DNA of 59,302 bases from JAGHKQ01 sp041920565 (GCA_041920565.1 JBHGXS010000104.1:1-59302), one strand, 5' to 3'. Shown: positions 42,458-51,850, counted from the stretch's first letter. Numbers and translations: made by a program. Notes: generated from the sequence alone by a model not told the origin.

Positions 42458-43294
42458 TTACGCCGTTTTTTTCTTTTTCCAGGCAATTGCTCCAATTAAT
42501 ATTATAACAGCAATCATAACAATTGTGCCGCCCGGTGCCAAGTCTAGTTGATAAGAAACAACCAGCCCCCCGACTGCGGCAATTTCTCCAAAAATAACAG
42601 AATATACAATCGTTTGCTTAAATCCTCTGGCTATACGAATGCTTGCAGCTACGGGCAATGTCATAAGGGAAGAAACCAGTAAAATTCCTACTACTCTCAT
42701 AGAAACGGCAATAACAAGCGCAACCATGATAATGAATACAAAATGAATCCACTTGGCACGCAATCCGGTTGCCGTTGCATATTCTTCATCAAAGGACAGC
42801 AAAAACAATTCTTTATACAGCAATATAATTACAATAATAACAAGGACAGCAATGGCAACAATCGTATAAAGGTCTGAACTGCTGACCGCACTGACGCTGC
42901 CGAACAAATAATTAAATAAATCAGTATTAAACCCGTTTGCCAGCGAGATAAAAATAACACCAAGCCCGATACCTGCTGATAAGATAATAGGAATGGCAAG
43001 CTCTTGATAGTGCTTGTACACGCTACGAAGCTTTTCAATCAATAACGCTCCTCCTACGGAAAACATCATTCCCATATACAATGGATTTAAAAACCCTCCT
43101 GTAAAAACGGCTTTTTCTAATAATAAGCTTGCCGCAATCCCTGATAACGTAACGTGACTAAGCGCATCCGCAATAAGAGATAACCGGCGGATCACTACAA
43201 ATACACCTAAAAGCGGAGCGACAAAACCGATGAGAATTCCTGCACACAAAGAATTTCGTAAAAAGTCAAACTGTAAAAAATCTTGTATCATCAT
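42458..43294 (-). CDS. znuB: Zinc ABC transporter permease (ZnuB/AdcB type)
   Basis: This permease of 278 residues has about eight helices of the ABC-3 family (FGFVAPLLGVFVVIRRLSLIADALSHVTLSG-like N-terminal region, here from residue 23). The ISLANGF and LPVAASIRIARGF loops are typical. It overlaps the znuC stop by 4 bases and leads into zur after 13 bases. The extracellular zinc-binding protein (ZnuA) is not encoded here and must lie elsewhere. Confidence 0.92.
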   Translation of the reverse strand: MMIQDFLQFDFLRNSLCAGILIGFVAPLLGVFVVIRRLSLIADALSHVTLSGIAASLLLEKAVFTGGFLNPLYMGMMFSVGGALLIEKLRSVYKHYQELAIPIILSAGIGLGVIFISLANGFNTDLFNYLFGSVSAVSSSDLYTIVAIAVLVIIVIILLYKELFLLSFDEEYATATGLRAKWIHFVFIIMVALVIAVSMRVVGILLVSSLMTLPVAASIRIARGFKQTIVYSVIFGEIAAVGGLVVSYQLDLAPGGTIVMIAVIILIGAIAWKKKKTA

Positions 43295-44070
43295 ATCCCC
43301 CCGTGACTATGTTCATGATTTAAAACTTGGACATGATGACCATATACAAGTGCCAAATCACGATCTTCCAGTTGTTTAAATGTTTCTGTCTCTCCATGAA
43401 AATGTAAATACTTATTTAGACATGCCACATGGGTTACTTTATCTGTAATGGTTCCGATATCATGCGTGACGAGCAGCAATGTGATATTCAAATTTTTATT
43501 TAAATTCTCTAACATATTGTAGAAGTTTTCTACATTGCCTGCATCGACCCCGACTGTCGGTTCATCTAAGATCAGAAGCTGAGGATCGCTGACGAGTGCT
43601 CTTGCGATAAATACCCGCTGCTGCTGACCGCCGGACAGTTCCCCGATATTGCGATTCATAAATTCTGTCATTCCCACATCTTCTAAGGCTTTATACACTT
43701 TTTGCTTATACGTTCTGTTTAAAAAGCGAAACAAACCAACTTTAGAAACAAGCCCCATGGATACTACCTCAAACACGGTGGCCGGGAATCCGGAGTTAAA
43801 GCTGTTCGCTTTTTGCGAGACATAGCCGATTTTATTCCAATCTTTAAATTTTCGGATATCTGTTCCAAACAGACGAATTGTTCCTTCTTTCGGCTTTAAA
43901 ATCCCCAGAATACATTTCAATAACGTAGATTTCCCCGAACCATTCGGCCCTACCAGCCCCAAAAAAGCTCCTTTTGGAATGGTTAAATTTATATTTTCCA
44001 ATACATTTCTTTCTTCATATCGAAACGATACGTTTTCTATCGCAATAACATTCTCCGTATCATGGCTCAT
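43291..44070 (-). CDS. znuC: Zinc ABC transporter ATP-binding protein (ZnuC/AdcC type)
   Basis: Walker A GPNGSGKST, signature LSGGQQQR, Walker B LLILDEP and VTHD are present. The C-terminus is His-rich (YGHHVQVLNHEHSHGG), as in metal-import ATPases. The start is set at the ATG at 44070 after AGGTGAGA; the frame extends three codons further. It is the first gene of the znuC-znuB-zur operon. Confidence 0.92.
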   Translation of the reverse strand: MSHDTENVIAIENVSFRYEERNVLENINLTIPKGAFLGLVGPNGSGKSTLLKCILGILKPKEGTIRLFGTDIRKFKDWNKIGYVSQKANSFNSGFPATVFEVVSMGLVSKVGLFRFLNRTYKQKVYKALEDVGMTEFMNRNIGELSGGQQQRVFIARALVSDPQLLILDEPTVGVDAGNVENFYNMLENLNKNLNITLLLVTHDIGTITDKVTHVACLNKYLHFHGETETFKQLEDRDLALVYGHHVQVLNHEHSHGGI

Positions 44071-44089
44071 TCTTCTCACCTAACATTCT

Positions 44090-44110
44090 AATTCAGAATC
44101 ATTACGATTA
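44090..44110 (-). promoter_or_regulatory. Zur box upstream of znuC-znuB-zur
   Basis: The minus-strand sequence beginning TAATCGTAATGATTCTGAAT matches the Bacillus Zur consensus AAATCGTAATNATTACGATTT at 17 of 20 defined positions by eye. It lies between the -10 box and the znuC start, where a bound repressor would block transcription. Confidence 0.75.
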
Positions 44111-44121
44111 TATCTGTACGA

Positions 44122-44150
44122 ATTATAATATGCTTATTCTTATTTGTAAA
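44122..44150 (-). promoter_or_regulatory. Promoter of the znu operon
   Basis: On the minus strand TTTACA and a perfect TATAAT are separated by 17 bases; the Zur box begins 11 bases downstream of the -10. The rest of the 44151-44320 spacer shows no gene. Confidence 0.75.
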
Positions 44151-44320
44151 CCAATTTATTGTAAAATAAACAACCGTCTTCAGTCAAATATTTCATTCAG
44201 AAAAACTGAACTTATTATTCCTTGTCACTTTGAAGAATAGTTAGCAGTTTTCTTTTCTTATTCTTTCACTGATGACAGATTTTTTCTCTAACTACTATAT
44301 CGCCTTTGATCATGGTTTCG

Positions 44321-44356
44321 CCAAAAAAAACAGAGATGAACTAGTTCATCTCTGTT
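44321..44356 (-). terminator. Terminator of yqfU
   Basis: A perfect 28-nt palindrome (AACAGAGATGAACT and its complement) is followed on the minus strand by eight T residues. Confidence 0.9.
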
Positions 44357-45227
44357 AATGGATAGCAGACTTAAATTTTGCTCCCTTTGTTTCTTGAGTA
44401 TTCATAATGGTAATAAAGGCGTTCGGGTCTATTTCATGAACAATGGATTTTAGCTTTGTTACCTCCAGACGAGTAATGACAGCATAAATGACTTCCTTTT
44501 CATTGTCCGTATAGCCGCCTTTTCCTGCAAGCTTTGTTGTTCCTCGTCCCAAACGGTCTAAGATGGCGTTCGACACCTCTTCATAATAGTCAGAAACGAT
44601 AATTACCGCCTTTGTCTCATCTAACCCTTGAATCACCGTATCAATCGTTTTAAAAGCAATATAGTAGGTCATAACAGAATACATCGCTTGTTCTACTCCA
44701 AATACAAAAGCCGCCCATGCAAAAATAAAAATGTTCATGAACATCACAAACTCGCCTACGGAAAATGGAAGCTTTTTCGTCAGCAGAATTCCCATAATTT
44801 CCGTTCCATCTAAGGAACCTCCATGACGAATGACAAGACCGACACCGACTCCAAGAATGAGCCCGCCAAACACCGTAGCTAAAATCGGCTCATTCGTGAA
44901 CGGCTTCACATGATGAAGGGTGCTTTCAATTAAAGCCAAGCAAATGATGCCAAATACTGAGGAAATCATAAATGTTTTTCCTATTTGTGTATATCCGAAA
45001 TACATGAACGGCAAATTCAGAACGACAACTAACATCGCAAAACTGATCCATGCAGGTGTAAGATAATCTACAATAAGCGAAATCCCGATGATGCCACCGT
45101 CAATAATTTGATTCGGTATTAAAAACAATTCAATGGCAACAGCCGCCAACCCAGCTCCAATGACAATCATAATGAGACGATACAATAAATGTGCAAGACT
45201 TTCTTTTCTGTGTTGTTTTTTATTCAT
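44355..45227 (-). CDS. yqfU: YitT-family membrane protein (YqfU, DUF2179)
   Basis: This 290-residue protein has five or six helices in the first 205 residues (LAAVAIELFLIPNQIIDGGIIGISL is the YitT hallmark). A C-terminal cytoplasmic DUF2179 domain follows (TKAVIIVSDYYEEVSNAILDRLGRGTT to FITIMNTQETKG). Transport or sensing roles have been suggested for the family without proof. It is a single gene with an exact GGAGG box and a strong terminator, in the usual Bacillus position. Confidence 0.85.
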   Translation of the reverse strand: MNKKQHRKESLAHLLYRLIMIVIGAGLAAVAIELFLIPNQIIDGGIIGISLIVDYLTPAWISFAMLVVVLNLPFMYFGYTQIGKTFMISSVFGIICLALIESTLHHVKPFTNEPILATVFGGLILGVGVGLVIRHGGSLDGTEIMGILLTKKLPFSVGEFVMFMNIFIFAWAAFVFGVEQAMYSVMTYYIAFKTIDTVIQGLDETKAVIIVSDYYEEVSNAILDRLGRGTTKLAGKGGYTDNEKEVIYAVITRLEVTKLKSIVHEIDPNAFITIMNTQETKGAKFKSAIH

Positions 45228-45380
45228 GGGTCCTCCTTTTTTGGTTTTCTTTCCATTCTACTAACATAATTATACAACATATGCATCTTTTTTTTACAGA
45301 ATAATGGCTTACTCTGCGGAATACATACAAGCATACGGCTCATATACTGAGCAAGAGGATGCTGAAAAGGAGGCTCAGCT

Positions 45381-45635
45381 ATGAATATCATCCAGCAAAT
45401 CATAAATAAAAAATTAAATAATATTACTGTTGAGGAATTGTTAAAGTTTAGTAAGGAATACCAGATTCCTATAACAGTGGACCAAGCTCAACAAGTTGTT
45501 TTCTTAATAAAAGGACAAAACATCAATATCTATAATACTGCAGAACGGCTGGAGTTAATAAAGAAAATCGCCAAGGTTACATCCCCCGCGACGGCGCAGC
45601 AAGTAAATATATTGCTGCAAAACTTGTTAAAATAA
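45381..45635 (+). CDS. yqfT: YqfT-like protein (DUF2624)
   Basis: This 84-residue helical protein begins MNIIQQIINKKLNNITVEEL and has three repeated helix-turn segments; the position between yqfU and nfo matches Bacillus YqfT (DUF2624). The function is unknown. The start has AAGGAGG upstream. It is a single gene ending in a hairpin shared with nfo. Confidence 0.75.
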   Translation: MNIIQQIINKKLNNITVEELLKFSKEYQIPITVDQAQQVVFLIKGQNINIYNTAERLELIKKIAKVTSPATAQQVNILLQNLLK

Positions 45636-45665
45636 AAAAGAGGGTCTCTGCCCTCATTTTTTTAT
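45634..45665. terminator. Bidirectional terminator between yqfT and nfo
   Basis: GAGGG and CCCTC form a short stem around TCTCTG, flanked by A6 and T7. Confidence 0.7.
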
Positions 45666-46558
45666 TTCATAAGCTTTTCTTGCAGGAACGGGTCAAACTG
45701 CTGATTGCGAAGCATCTCGATTTCCAGTTTATATGGAGGCTTTTTATTATTTTTATCTTCCCCTACATATGGTGTTTCCAAAATTTTTGGGATATCTGCG
45801 AAAACAGGGTGATGAGCGATGTAATTAAGCGCTTGGAATCCGATGTTTCCAAAGCCGATATTCTCATGTCTATCCTTTCTAGTTCCGCATAGGTTTTTAC
45901 TATCATTTAAGTGAAGGACTTTAATGCGGTCAATCCCGATAATTTTATCAAACTCTTCTAATACACCGTCAAAATTATTCACAATATCGTAACCGGCATC
46001 GTGCACGTGACATGTGTCAAAACATACAGATAGCTTTTCGTTATGAGTTACCCCGTCAATGATTTTTGCAATCTCTTCAAAGCTTCTTCCACATTCGGAT
46101 CCCTTTCCCGCCATCGTTTCTAAAGCGATTTGAACAGTTTGGTCCGGGGTAATGACTTCGTTTAATCCCTCAATAATTTTTTGAATTCCCACCTCTGCAC
46201 CTGCTCCTACATGAGCACCGGGGTGCAATACGATTTGCTTGGCTGCCCCTAAAGCTTCTGTCCGTTCGATTTCCATGCGCAGAAAATCTACCCCAAGCTC
46301 AAATGTAGCCAGGTTTTGCGTATTTCCTATATTAATGATGTAAGGAGCATGCACTACAATTTCTTCAATACCATGCTCAATCATATGCTTTCGCCCTGCT
46401 TCTATATTTAGCTCTTCTATCGGCTTTCTTCTCGTGTTTTGCGGTGCACCTGTATAAATCATGAATGTGGATGCTCCGTAAGATACTGCTTCTTCACTTG
46501 CTGCAAGCAGCATTTTCTTGCCGCTCATTGATACATGTGATCCAATTTTCAACATCAT
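45662..46558 (-). CDS. nfo: Endonuclease IV (AP endonuclease, Nfo)
   Basis: This zinc-dependent TIM-barrel enzyme cuts DNA at abasic sites. Metal ligands can be seen in HAPYIINIG, LHPGAHVGAG, LETMAGKGSE, CFDTCHVHDAGYD, HLNDSK and HENIGFG. It is 298 residues, the normal length. The first ATG (46558) and the next codon ATG are both possible starts after GAGGGG. It is a single gene in the standard Bacillus location next to cshB. Confidence 0.95.
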   Translation of the reverse strand: MMLKIGSHVSMSGKKMLLAASEEAVSYGASTFMIYTGAPQNTRRKPIEELNIEAGRKHMIEHGIEEIVVHAPYIINIGNTQNLATFELGVDFLRMEIERTEALGAAKQIVLHPGAHVGAGAEVGIQKIIEGLNEVITPDQTVQIALETMAGKGSECGRSFEEIAKIIDGVTHNEKLSVCFDTCHVHDAGYDIVNNFDGVLEEFDKIIGIDRIKVLHLNDSKNLCGTRKDRHENIGFGNIGFQALNYIAHHPVFADIPKILETPYVGEDKNNKKPPYKLEIEMLRNQQFDPFLQEKLMK

Positions 46559-46639
46559 TTCCGCCCCTCTCCGATAAAAATAAACTTTTAGAACAGAATT
46601 CGATCATATCATAAATCCATATCCTAAAATAATATACAA

Positions 46640-46668
46640 AAGAAAAAGGGAGTCTCGCTCTCCCTCTA
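46640..46668 (-). terminator. Terminator of cshB
   Basis: AGGGAG and CTCCCT form a short stem followed on the minus strand by TTTTCTTTTG. Confidence 0.65.
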
Positions 46669-47973
46669 TCTCGTTTTTCGTCTTTGCTGTTTCTTAAATT
46701 TCTCTATTTCCGCCGCCATTTTCTTTTTGTAGCCCGGCTTTACTTTTTTTGGTTTTTTTATAACTTTTTTCGCTGCAATATCAGCTTCTGTTTCCTGTTT
46801 TTTTCGGCTTTGACGTCTGTAACGCGGACCTAACTCAATCCATTCCCCGTCTTTTAAGTCTACATGATGAAATTCAATGTTACGTTTTTCCAATTTATCT
46901 AAAGCTTCTTCATCCGACGGTTCATAAATGGTGATAGCTACACCCGAATATCCGGCACGAGCTGTACGTCCAACGCGGTGTACATAAAAGTCCAAATCAT
47001 CCGGAAGTTCATAGTTAACAACATGGCTTACTCCTTCAATATCAATACCTCGCGCTGCCAAGTCCGTCGCCACAATGTACTGATACTCCAAATCCTGAAT
47101 TTGCTTCATCATTTTTTTACGTTCACGCGGCGTCAAGTCTCCGTGGATACGTCCCACCTTTATTCCTCGCTCTGCCAGCCCTTCTGCTACTTCTTCCGCA
47201 CGCTTCTTCGTATTTGTAAACACAATAGCCAAATATGGATGGGAAACAGTTAAAATATCCTTTAATAACTCTACCTTATTCCGATGCCGCAAAGGAATAA
47301 TATTGTGCTCTAAATTCACCGCAGCCGTCTGCTTTGGATTTACATGAACATGTTCTGGATTTTCCATATACTTTTTTAGAAACGGCTTCAATTTTTCCGG
47401 TATAGTTGCAGAGAAAACGAGCATTTGTAAATCTTTCGGCATACGCGAGGCAATTTGATCCACCTCATTGATGAATCCCATATCCAACATTAAATCCGCT
47501 TCATCGACAACAATAACAGAAGCAGTATGTACAAACAACGCTTGCTCTTTTACTAAATCTAGGATACGCCCTGGTGTTCCTACAACAACATGAGGCTGCT
47601 TCTTCAGCTTCTCGATTGTTCGCTGCTTATCCGTACCGCCAATGAAGCATCGGGCTGTAATCTCTTTTCCTTCCGGGCAAAATTTGGTGATTTTTAAAAT
47701 CTCATGATAAATTTGCTGCGCTAATTCCCTTGTCGGTGCAGTAATAACGACTTGCACTTCTTCATGAGAAGGATCTATCTCATTTAAAGCGGGCAGCAAA
47801 TAAGCGTGTGTTTTTCCAGAACCGGTTTGAGATTGTCCGATTACGCTTCCGCCTTTTCTGGAAACGGTGAACATTTTCTGCTGAATTTCCGTTGGGATCG
47901 TAAACCCTAATGCGTGAACTGCTTCTATAATGAACGGTTGAAAATTGTACTGTTCAAAAGTAACGCCTTTCAT
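46666..47973 (-). CDS. cshB: DEAD-box RNA helicase CshB
   Basis: All helicase motifs are present: Walker A QSQTGSGKT, PTRELAQQ, DEAD in VVDEADLMLD, SAT in FSATIPE, and HRVGRTARAG near the C-terminus. The tail is rich in Lys and Arg. The start is set at the ATG at 47973 after AAGGTGGAG; a longer frame to 48099 lacks a binding site. The protein is 435 residues. In B. subtilis CshB (YqfR) acts in cold adaptation and RNA turnover. Confidence 0.93.
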   Translation of the reverse strand: MKGVTFEQYNFQPFIIEAVHALGFTIPTEIQQKMFTVSRKGGSVIGQSQTGSGKTHAYLLPALNEIDPSHEEVQVVITAPTRELAQQIYHEILKITKFCPEGKEITARCFIGGTDKQRTIEKLKKQPHVVVGTPGRILDLVKEQALFVHTASVIVVDEADLMLDMGFINEVDQIASRMPKDLQMLVFSATIPEKLKPFLKKYMENPEHVHVNPKQTAAVNLEHNIIPLRHRNKVELLKDILTVSHPYLAIVFTNTKKRAEEVAEGLAERGIKVGRIHGDLTPRERKKMMKQIQDLEYQYIVATDLAARGIDIEGVSHVVNYELPDDLDFYVHRVGRTARAGYSGVAITIYEPSDEEALDKLEKRNIEFHHVDLKDGEWIELGPRYRRQSRKKQETEADIAAKKVIKKPKKVKPGYKKKMAAEIEKFKKQQRRKTR

Positions 47974-48133
47974 AGCTCCACCTTCTTTCCTTTTTATGCT
48001 CTGTTCAGTCAAAATTACATTATAACCAATTCTACCTTTAAAATCTATCATAACCTTCTTTTTCATACTATACACTAACCTAATTTCTGCATCCTGCATA
48101 CTCTAATACCAGCATAGAGAAAGGAGGATGCAC

Positions 48134-48847
48134 ATGTATCGTCAACAATTCCCTCCCTACCAACAGTTTCAACACGTACCGCCAAATATGAGTCAACACT
48201 TTATGATGTATCATCAGCCGCAGCCACAACAGAAACAAGGTTTATTAGCAAAGCTCTTAAGTGGAAAAAATCGAAATCGTCAAATGATGGGCATGGGCCC
48301 AATGCAGCAAGCTCCGATGATGGGAATGAACCCTCGGGATTTGATGAACGGACAGTACGGGATAATGCACCAACAGCCTTTTAACCTCAATCAACCATTT
48401 CAGAATGAATTTCGAATGATGGACCCGCAAATGACGGCTTCCGCTACAAGAGCAGCCGGAACTGCGAATGCCACAGGCGGAATCGGAAGCTGGTTTTCTA
48501 ACTTTTTTTCCAACCCCGCTTCGCTCATGGGCAACATGGAAAAGGTCATGCAAGTCGCTAATACGGTAGGACCTATGGTACAGCAGTACGGCCCCGTAGT
48601 AAAGAATATCCCGTCATTAATTAAAATGTTTACGGCTATAAACAGCAATGACAATAAAGAATCTGACAACGTTGTTGAAGCAGAAGCAAAAGAGGCAACA
48701 GAAGAAAAACATGAAAGAAAAAGCATACCGAAAGAAAAAAGAGATCCGGTAAACGCTGAAACAATGGAAGCAGAAGAACCAGAAATGAAACAAGAAAAAA
48801 CGGCTCCTGTTCGATCTGCCGTCTCAGGACCGAAACTTTACGTGTAA
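48134..48847 (+). CDS. yqfQ: YqfQ/VrrA-family Gln-rich protein
   Basis: The protein starts MYRQQFPPYQQFQHVPP and is Gln/Met/Pro-rich in the first 80 residues. A middle segment (about 100-155: TANATGGIGSWFSNFFSNPASLMGN) follows, then a strongly charged C-terminal tail. This is the VrrA/YqfQ family found before ispH in bacilli; in B. anthracis vrrA carries a CAATATCAACAA repeat used for strain typing. Here the N-terminal region has no perfect tandem copy of that unit. The start is set at the ATG at 48134 because GGAGG ends 5 bases upstream. The protein has 237 residues and was reported as a spore/coat-linked family; the function is not known. Confidence 0.8.
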   Translation: MYRQQFPPYQQFQHVPPNMSQHFMMYHQPQPQQKQGLLAKLLSGKNRNRQMMGMGPMQQAPMMGMNPRDLMNGQYGIMHQQPFNLNQPFQNEFRMMDPQMTASATRAAGTANATGGIGSWFSNFFSNPASLMGNMEKVMQVANTVGPMVQQYGPVVKNIPSLIKMFTAINSNDNKESDNVVEAEAKEATEEKHERKSIPKEKRDPVNAETMEAEEPEMKQEKTAPVRSAVSGPKLYV

Positions 48848-48859
48848 CGTACATTCCTT

Positions 48860-48888
48860 TTGTCAACTTTCCTCTCCTCCTTTATAAT
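48860..48888 (+). promoter_or_regulatory. Promoter of ispH
   Basis: TTGTCA (48860-48865) and TATAAT (48883-48888) are separated by 17 bases, about 77 bases before the ispH start. Confidence 0.7.
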
Positions 48889-48965
48889 GAAAAAAGGAAC
48901 GGAACTTCAAAAACAGGAGATACTAATGAAAAAGTTCCCTCTATAAAAAGGAGAGGATTTATGCC

Positions 48966-49910
48966 ATGGAAGTTATTAAAATTGCTCCGCGCGGGTATTG
49001 CTATGGTGTAGTAGATGCGATGGTGATTGCTCGCAATGCTGCATTAGATAAAACATTGCCGAGACCGATTTATATTTTAGGAATGGTCGTTCACAACAAA
49101 CACGTGACAGACGCATTTGAAGAAGAAGGAATTATTACATTAGACGGTCCGAGCCGTTTGGACATTTTAAATAAAATTGATTCCGGAACCGTTATTTTTA
49201 CAGCGCACGGCGTATCGCCGGAAGTAAAAGAGCTTGCCCGAAAAAAAGGATTAACAACAATCGATGCAACATGCCCTGATGTAACAAAAACGCATGATTT
49301 AATTAAAGAAAAAAAAGAACAGGGCTATCACGTTATCTATATCGGAAAAAAAGGGCATCCGGAACCGGAAGGCGCAGTAGGAATTGCTCCCGATATCGTC
49401 CATCTTATTGAAAAAGAGACTGATTTAGAGCATTTACAGATTCCGACAGATAAAATTCTTGTAACGAATCAAACTACGATGAGTCAATGGGATGTGCTCC
49501 ACATTATGGATAAAATTAAAGAAAAATATCCCACTGCGGAGTTCCACAAAGAAATTTGCATGGCTACGCAAGTGCGTCAAGAAGCTGTGGCAAAGCAAGC
49601 TGTGAACGCTGATCTGACAATCGTAGTAGGAGATCCGAAAAGCAATAACTCCAATCGTTTGGCACAGGTTTCTGAAGAAATTGCTTCCACAAAAGCATAT
49701 CGTGTTTCGGATGTAAGCGAAATTCAACTGGAATGGCTTAAAGGAGTAAATACAGTTGCCGTAACTGCCGGTGCTTCTACTCCGACACCAATTACAAAAG
49801 AAGTGATTGCCTTTTTAGAGCAGTATGATCCAAATGATCCAGCTACATGGGAACGTAAACGCCAAGTGCCTCTAAATAAAATTTTGCCGAAAGTAAAAGC
49901 GAATAAATAA
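48966..49910 (+). CDS. ispH: 4-hydroxy-3-methylbut-2-enyl diphosphate reductase (IspH)
   Basis: This is the last enzyme of the MEP pathway and makes IPP and DMAPP with a [4Fe-4S] cluster. The three cluster cysteines are in GYCYGVV (Cys12), DATCPDV and EICMATQVRQ. HGVSPEV and TAGASTPTP are typical active-site segments. At 314 residues it matches Bacillus IspH. An AGGAGAGG box lies 8 bases upstream. Confidence 0.95.
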   Translation: MEVIKIAPRGYCYGVVDAMVIARNAALDKTLPRPIYILGMVVHNKHVTDAFEEEGIITLDGPSRLDILNKIDSGTVIFTAHGVSPEVKELARKKGLTTIDATCPDVTKTHDLIKEKKEQGYHVIYIGKKGHPEPEGAVGIAPDIVHLIEKETDLEHLQIPTDKILVTNQTTMSQWDVLHIMDKIKEKYPTAEFHKEICMATQVRQEAVAKQAVNADLTIVVGDPKSNNSNRLAQVSEEIASTKAYRVSDVSEIQLEWLKGVNTVAVTAGASTPTPITKEVIAFLEQYDPNDPATWERKRQVPLNKILPKVKANK

Positions 49911-49941
49911 AAGCGGAAGGGAGAATCCTTCCGCTTTTTTA
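49910..49941. terminator. Bidirectional terminator between ispH and yqfO
   Basis: AAAGCGGAAGG and CCTTCCGCTTT form an 11-bp stem with a 6-nt loop, followed by TTTTTT. Confidence 0.9.
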
Positions 49942-51060
49942 CATAAATGTAAATGGATCGGTGTGTATTTGGGATGCGTGTATAGCAGTTTGAAATTTCT
50001 TTTCTGCTGCTTTTTGCTGCAATTGTTTCTGCACGCCAAATTTCATTACCTTTTCCACATTATGACCAGGATCTACAATATTCAGGCCAAGCATCATCGC
50101 ATCATGCGCTACGTGATAATACATATCTCCCGTCACATATACATCTGCTCCTTTGAATTTGGCTTGATTAATATACTTGTTGCCGTCTCCGCCCACTACT
50201 GCCACTTTTCGTACTTTTTCACTCAAGTTCCCGACTACCCGAACCCCTTTTACATCTAAGCACTCTTTTACATGATGAGCAAATTGTTCCAGCGTCATTT
50301 CTTCCTTTAAGTATCCAATTTTCCCTAAACCAAGTTCTCTTCCTTTATTATCAACAGGATAGATGTCATAGGCTACTTCTTCATACGGGTGAGCTGCCAG
50401 CATGGCGCGAATCACTTTGCGTTGTATAGATTCTGGGCATATTGTCTCGATTCGTACTTCCTCCACCTTCTCCAGCTTTCCTTGCACGCCGATAAACGGA
50501 TTCGTTCCTTCTTGCGGCACGAATGTTCCTGTTCCTTGGCTATTAAATGTACAGTGGCTGTAATTTCCAATAAACCCCGCACCGCTGTCTCCAATTGCTT
50601 TGCGCACCGCATCAGCATGAGAAACAGGAACAAACACTACAAGCTTTTTCATTTTTTCGGCATATGTAGGGACAAGCACTTCTGTATTAGTAAGTCCAAG
50701 GGCTTCCGCTAACAGATCGTTGACGCCGCCTTCGGCAATATCCACATTTGTATGTGCCGTATATACTGCAATGTCATGCTTAATGCATTTTTCAATAATA
50801 CGCCCGTATACTTTATCGGTTTGAATGCTCTTTAACGGATAAAAAATAAGAGGATGATGGGCAATAATTAAATTTGCTTTATGCTGAATTGCTTCCTCCA
50901 CTACGTCTTCTGTCACGTCTAACGCAATTAACACATGCTCCACAGGTTTAGCAAGAGTGCCGATTTGCAATCCGATTTTATCGCCTTCCATCGCTAAATG
51001 CTTTGGATACATGCTTTCAAACAAACTGATTATTTCGTGTCCGTTCGGTACTTTGGTCAA
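49939..51060 (-). CDS. yqfO: Nif3-like dinuclear-metal-centre protein (YqfO)
   Basis: This Nif3-family protein of 373 residues has an inserted PII-like CutA/YqfO domain (about 135-235) between two metal-binding halves. Metal ligands are in IIAHHPLIFY and GDMYYHVAHDAM. GTP cyclohydrolase-I-type activity is often annotated but not proven. It starts with TTG, 7 bases after GGAGG, overlapping the trmK stop by 4 bases, so the two are translationally coupled as in other bacilli. Confidence 0.92.
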   Translation of the reverse strand: MTKVPNGHEIISLFESMYPKHLAMEGDKIGLQIGTLAKPVEHVLIALDVTEDVVEEAIQHKANLIIAHHPLIFYPLKSIQTDKVYGRIIEKCIKHDIAVYTAHTNVDIAEGGVNDLLAEALGLTNTEVLVPTYAEKMKKLVVFVPVSHADAVRKAIGDSGAGFIGNYSHCTFNSQGTGTFVPQEGTNPFIGVQGKLEKVEEVRIETICPESIQRKVIRAMLAAHPYEEVAYDIYPVDNKGRELGLGKIGYLKEEMTLEQFAHHVKECLDVKGVRVVGNLSEKVRKVAVVGGDGNKYINQAKFKGADVYVTGDMYYHVAHDAMMLGLNIVDPGHNVEKVMKFGVQKQLQQKAAEKKFQTAIHASQIHTDPFTFM

Positions 51061-51764
51061 CCTAATACCTCCTCAACCATTTGTATTTTGCGTTGAATTT
51101 CAATACGTTTGGCCGCCGTTTCTTCCGTTTCGCTCGCATGTTGAAGCTGATGATAAATATTTTTTAAATTTTTTAGCTCATGTGTCCATTTTTCCTGAAA
51201 CACATCGCTTTTTTCCCGCATTAAAAACGGGCCTAAAAATAATCCCTCTTCTTTTTTTGTCTCATACGGACGCAGAGGGTCCCCTTTTTCAGCTACTAAA
51301 ATTTCATAAATCTTTCCGTCTTCTTTTAATATCTTTTCTTTTATAAGCTCCCATCCATTTTCAATTAGCCATTCACGAATATTATGAGCTCCGATATTTG
51401 GTTGTAAAATTAAACGGGTCACACCCTCAAGCTTTTCTTTTCCCGCTTCCAATATATCACGGATTAAAGCGCCACCCATTCCTGCAATGGTAATGGCATC
51501 GACTTCTCCCGGTGAAATAACAGCTAATCCGTCCCCTTTTCGCACTTCAATTTTCTCTTCCAATCCGCATTGCTTCACTTTCGATTTTGCAGACTGCAGC
51601 GGACCGTCTGTTATTTCTCCGGCAATTGCGTATGTAATTCTATCCTGTAAAACCGCATAGCAAGGTAAGTATGCATGGTCGGAACCGATATCCGCCAGCT
51701 TTGATCCTTGCGGAATTTCTGCAGCCACTTCCTCAAGTCGTTTGGAAAGTTTCACTTCATTCAT
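51057..51764 (-). CDS. trmK: tRNA (adenine22-N1)-methyltransferase TrmK
   Basis: This COG2384 methyltransferase has the SAM site KLADIGSDHAYLPCYAV at about residues 23-39 and TIAGMGGALIRDIL near 93-106, followed by a C-terminal coiled-coil helix. It methylates A22 in serine and related tRNAs in Bacillus (YqfN). The start is set at the ATG at 51764; a 4-codon extension has no binding site. The protein has 235 residues and is coupled to yqfO. Confidence 0.92.
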   Translation of the reverse strand: MNEVKLSKRLEEVAAEIPQGSKLADIGSDHAYLPCYAVLQDRITYAIAGEITDGPLQSAKSKVKQCGLEEKIEVRKGDGLAVISPGEVDAITIAGMGGALIRDILEAGKEKLEGVTRLILQPNIGAHNIREWLIENGWELIKEKILKEDGKIYEILVAEKGDPLRPYETKKEEGLFLGPFLMREKSDVFQEKWTHELKNLKNIYHQLQHASETEETAAKRIEIQRKIQMVEEVLG

Positions 51765-51850
51765 CTTTTTCACCACATATTCTATAAAGTTACGTTATCA
51801 TCATAAAGATTTCTGTTGAAAGTTGCAAGTGAACATATTTTTAGTATAAC

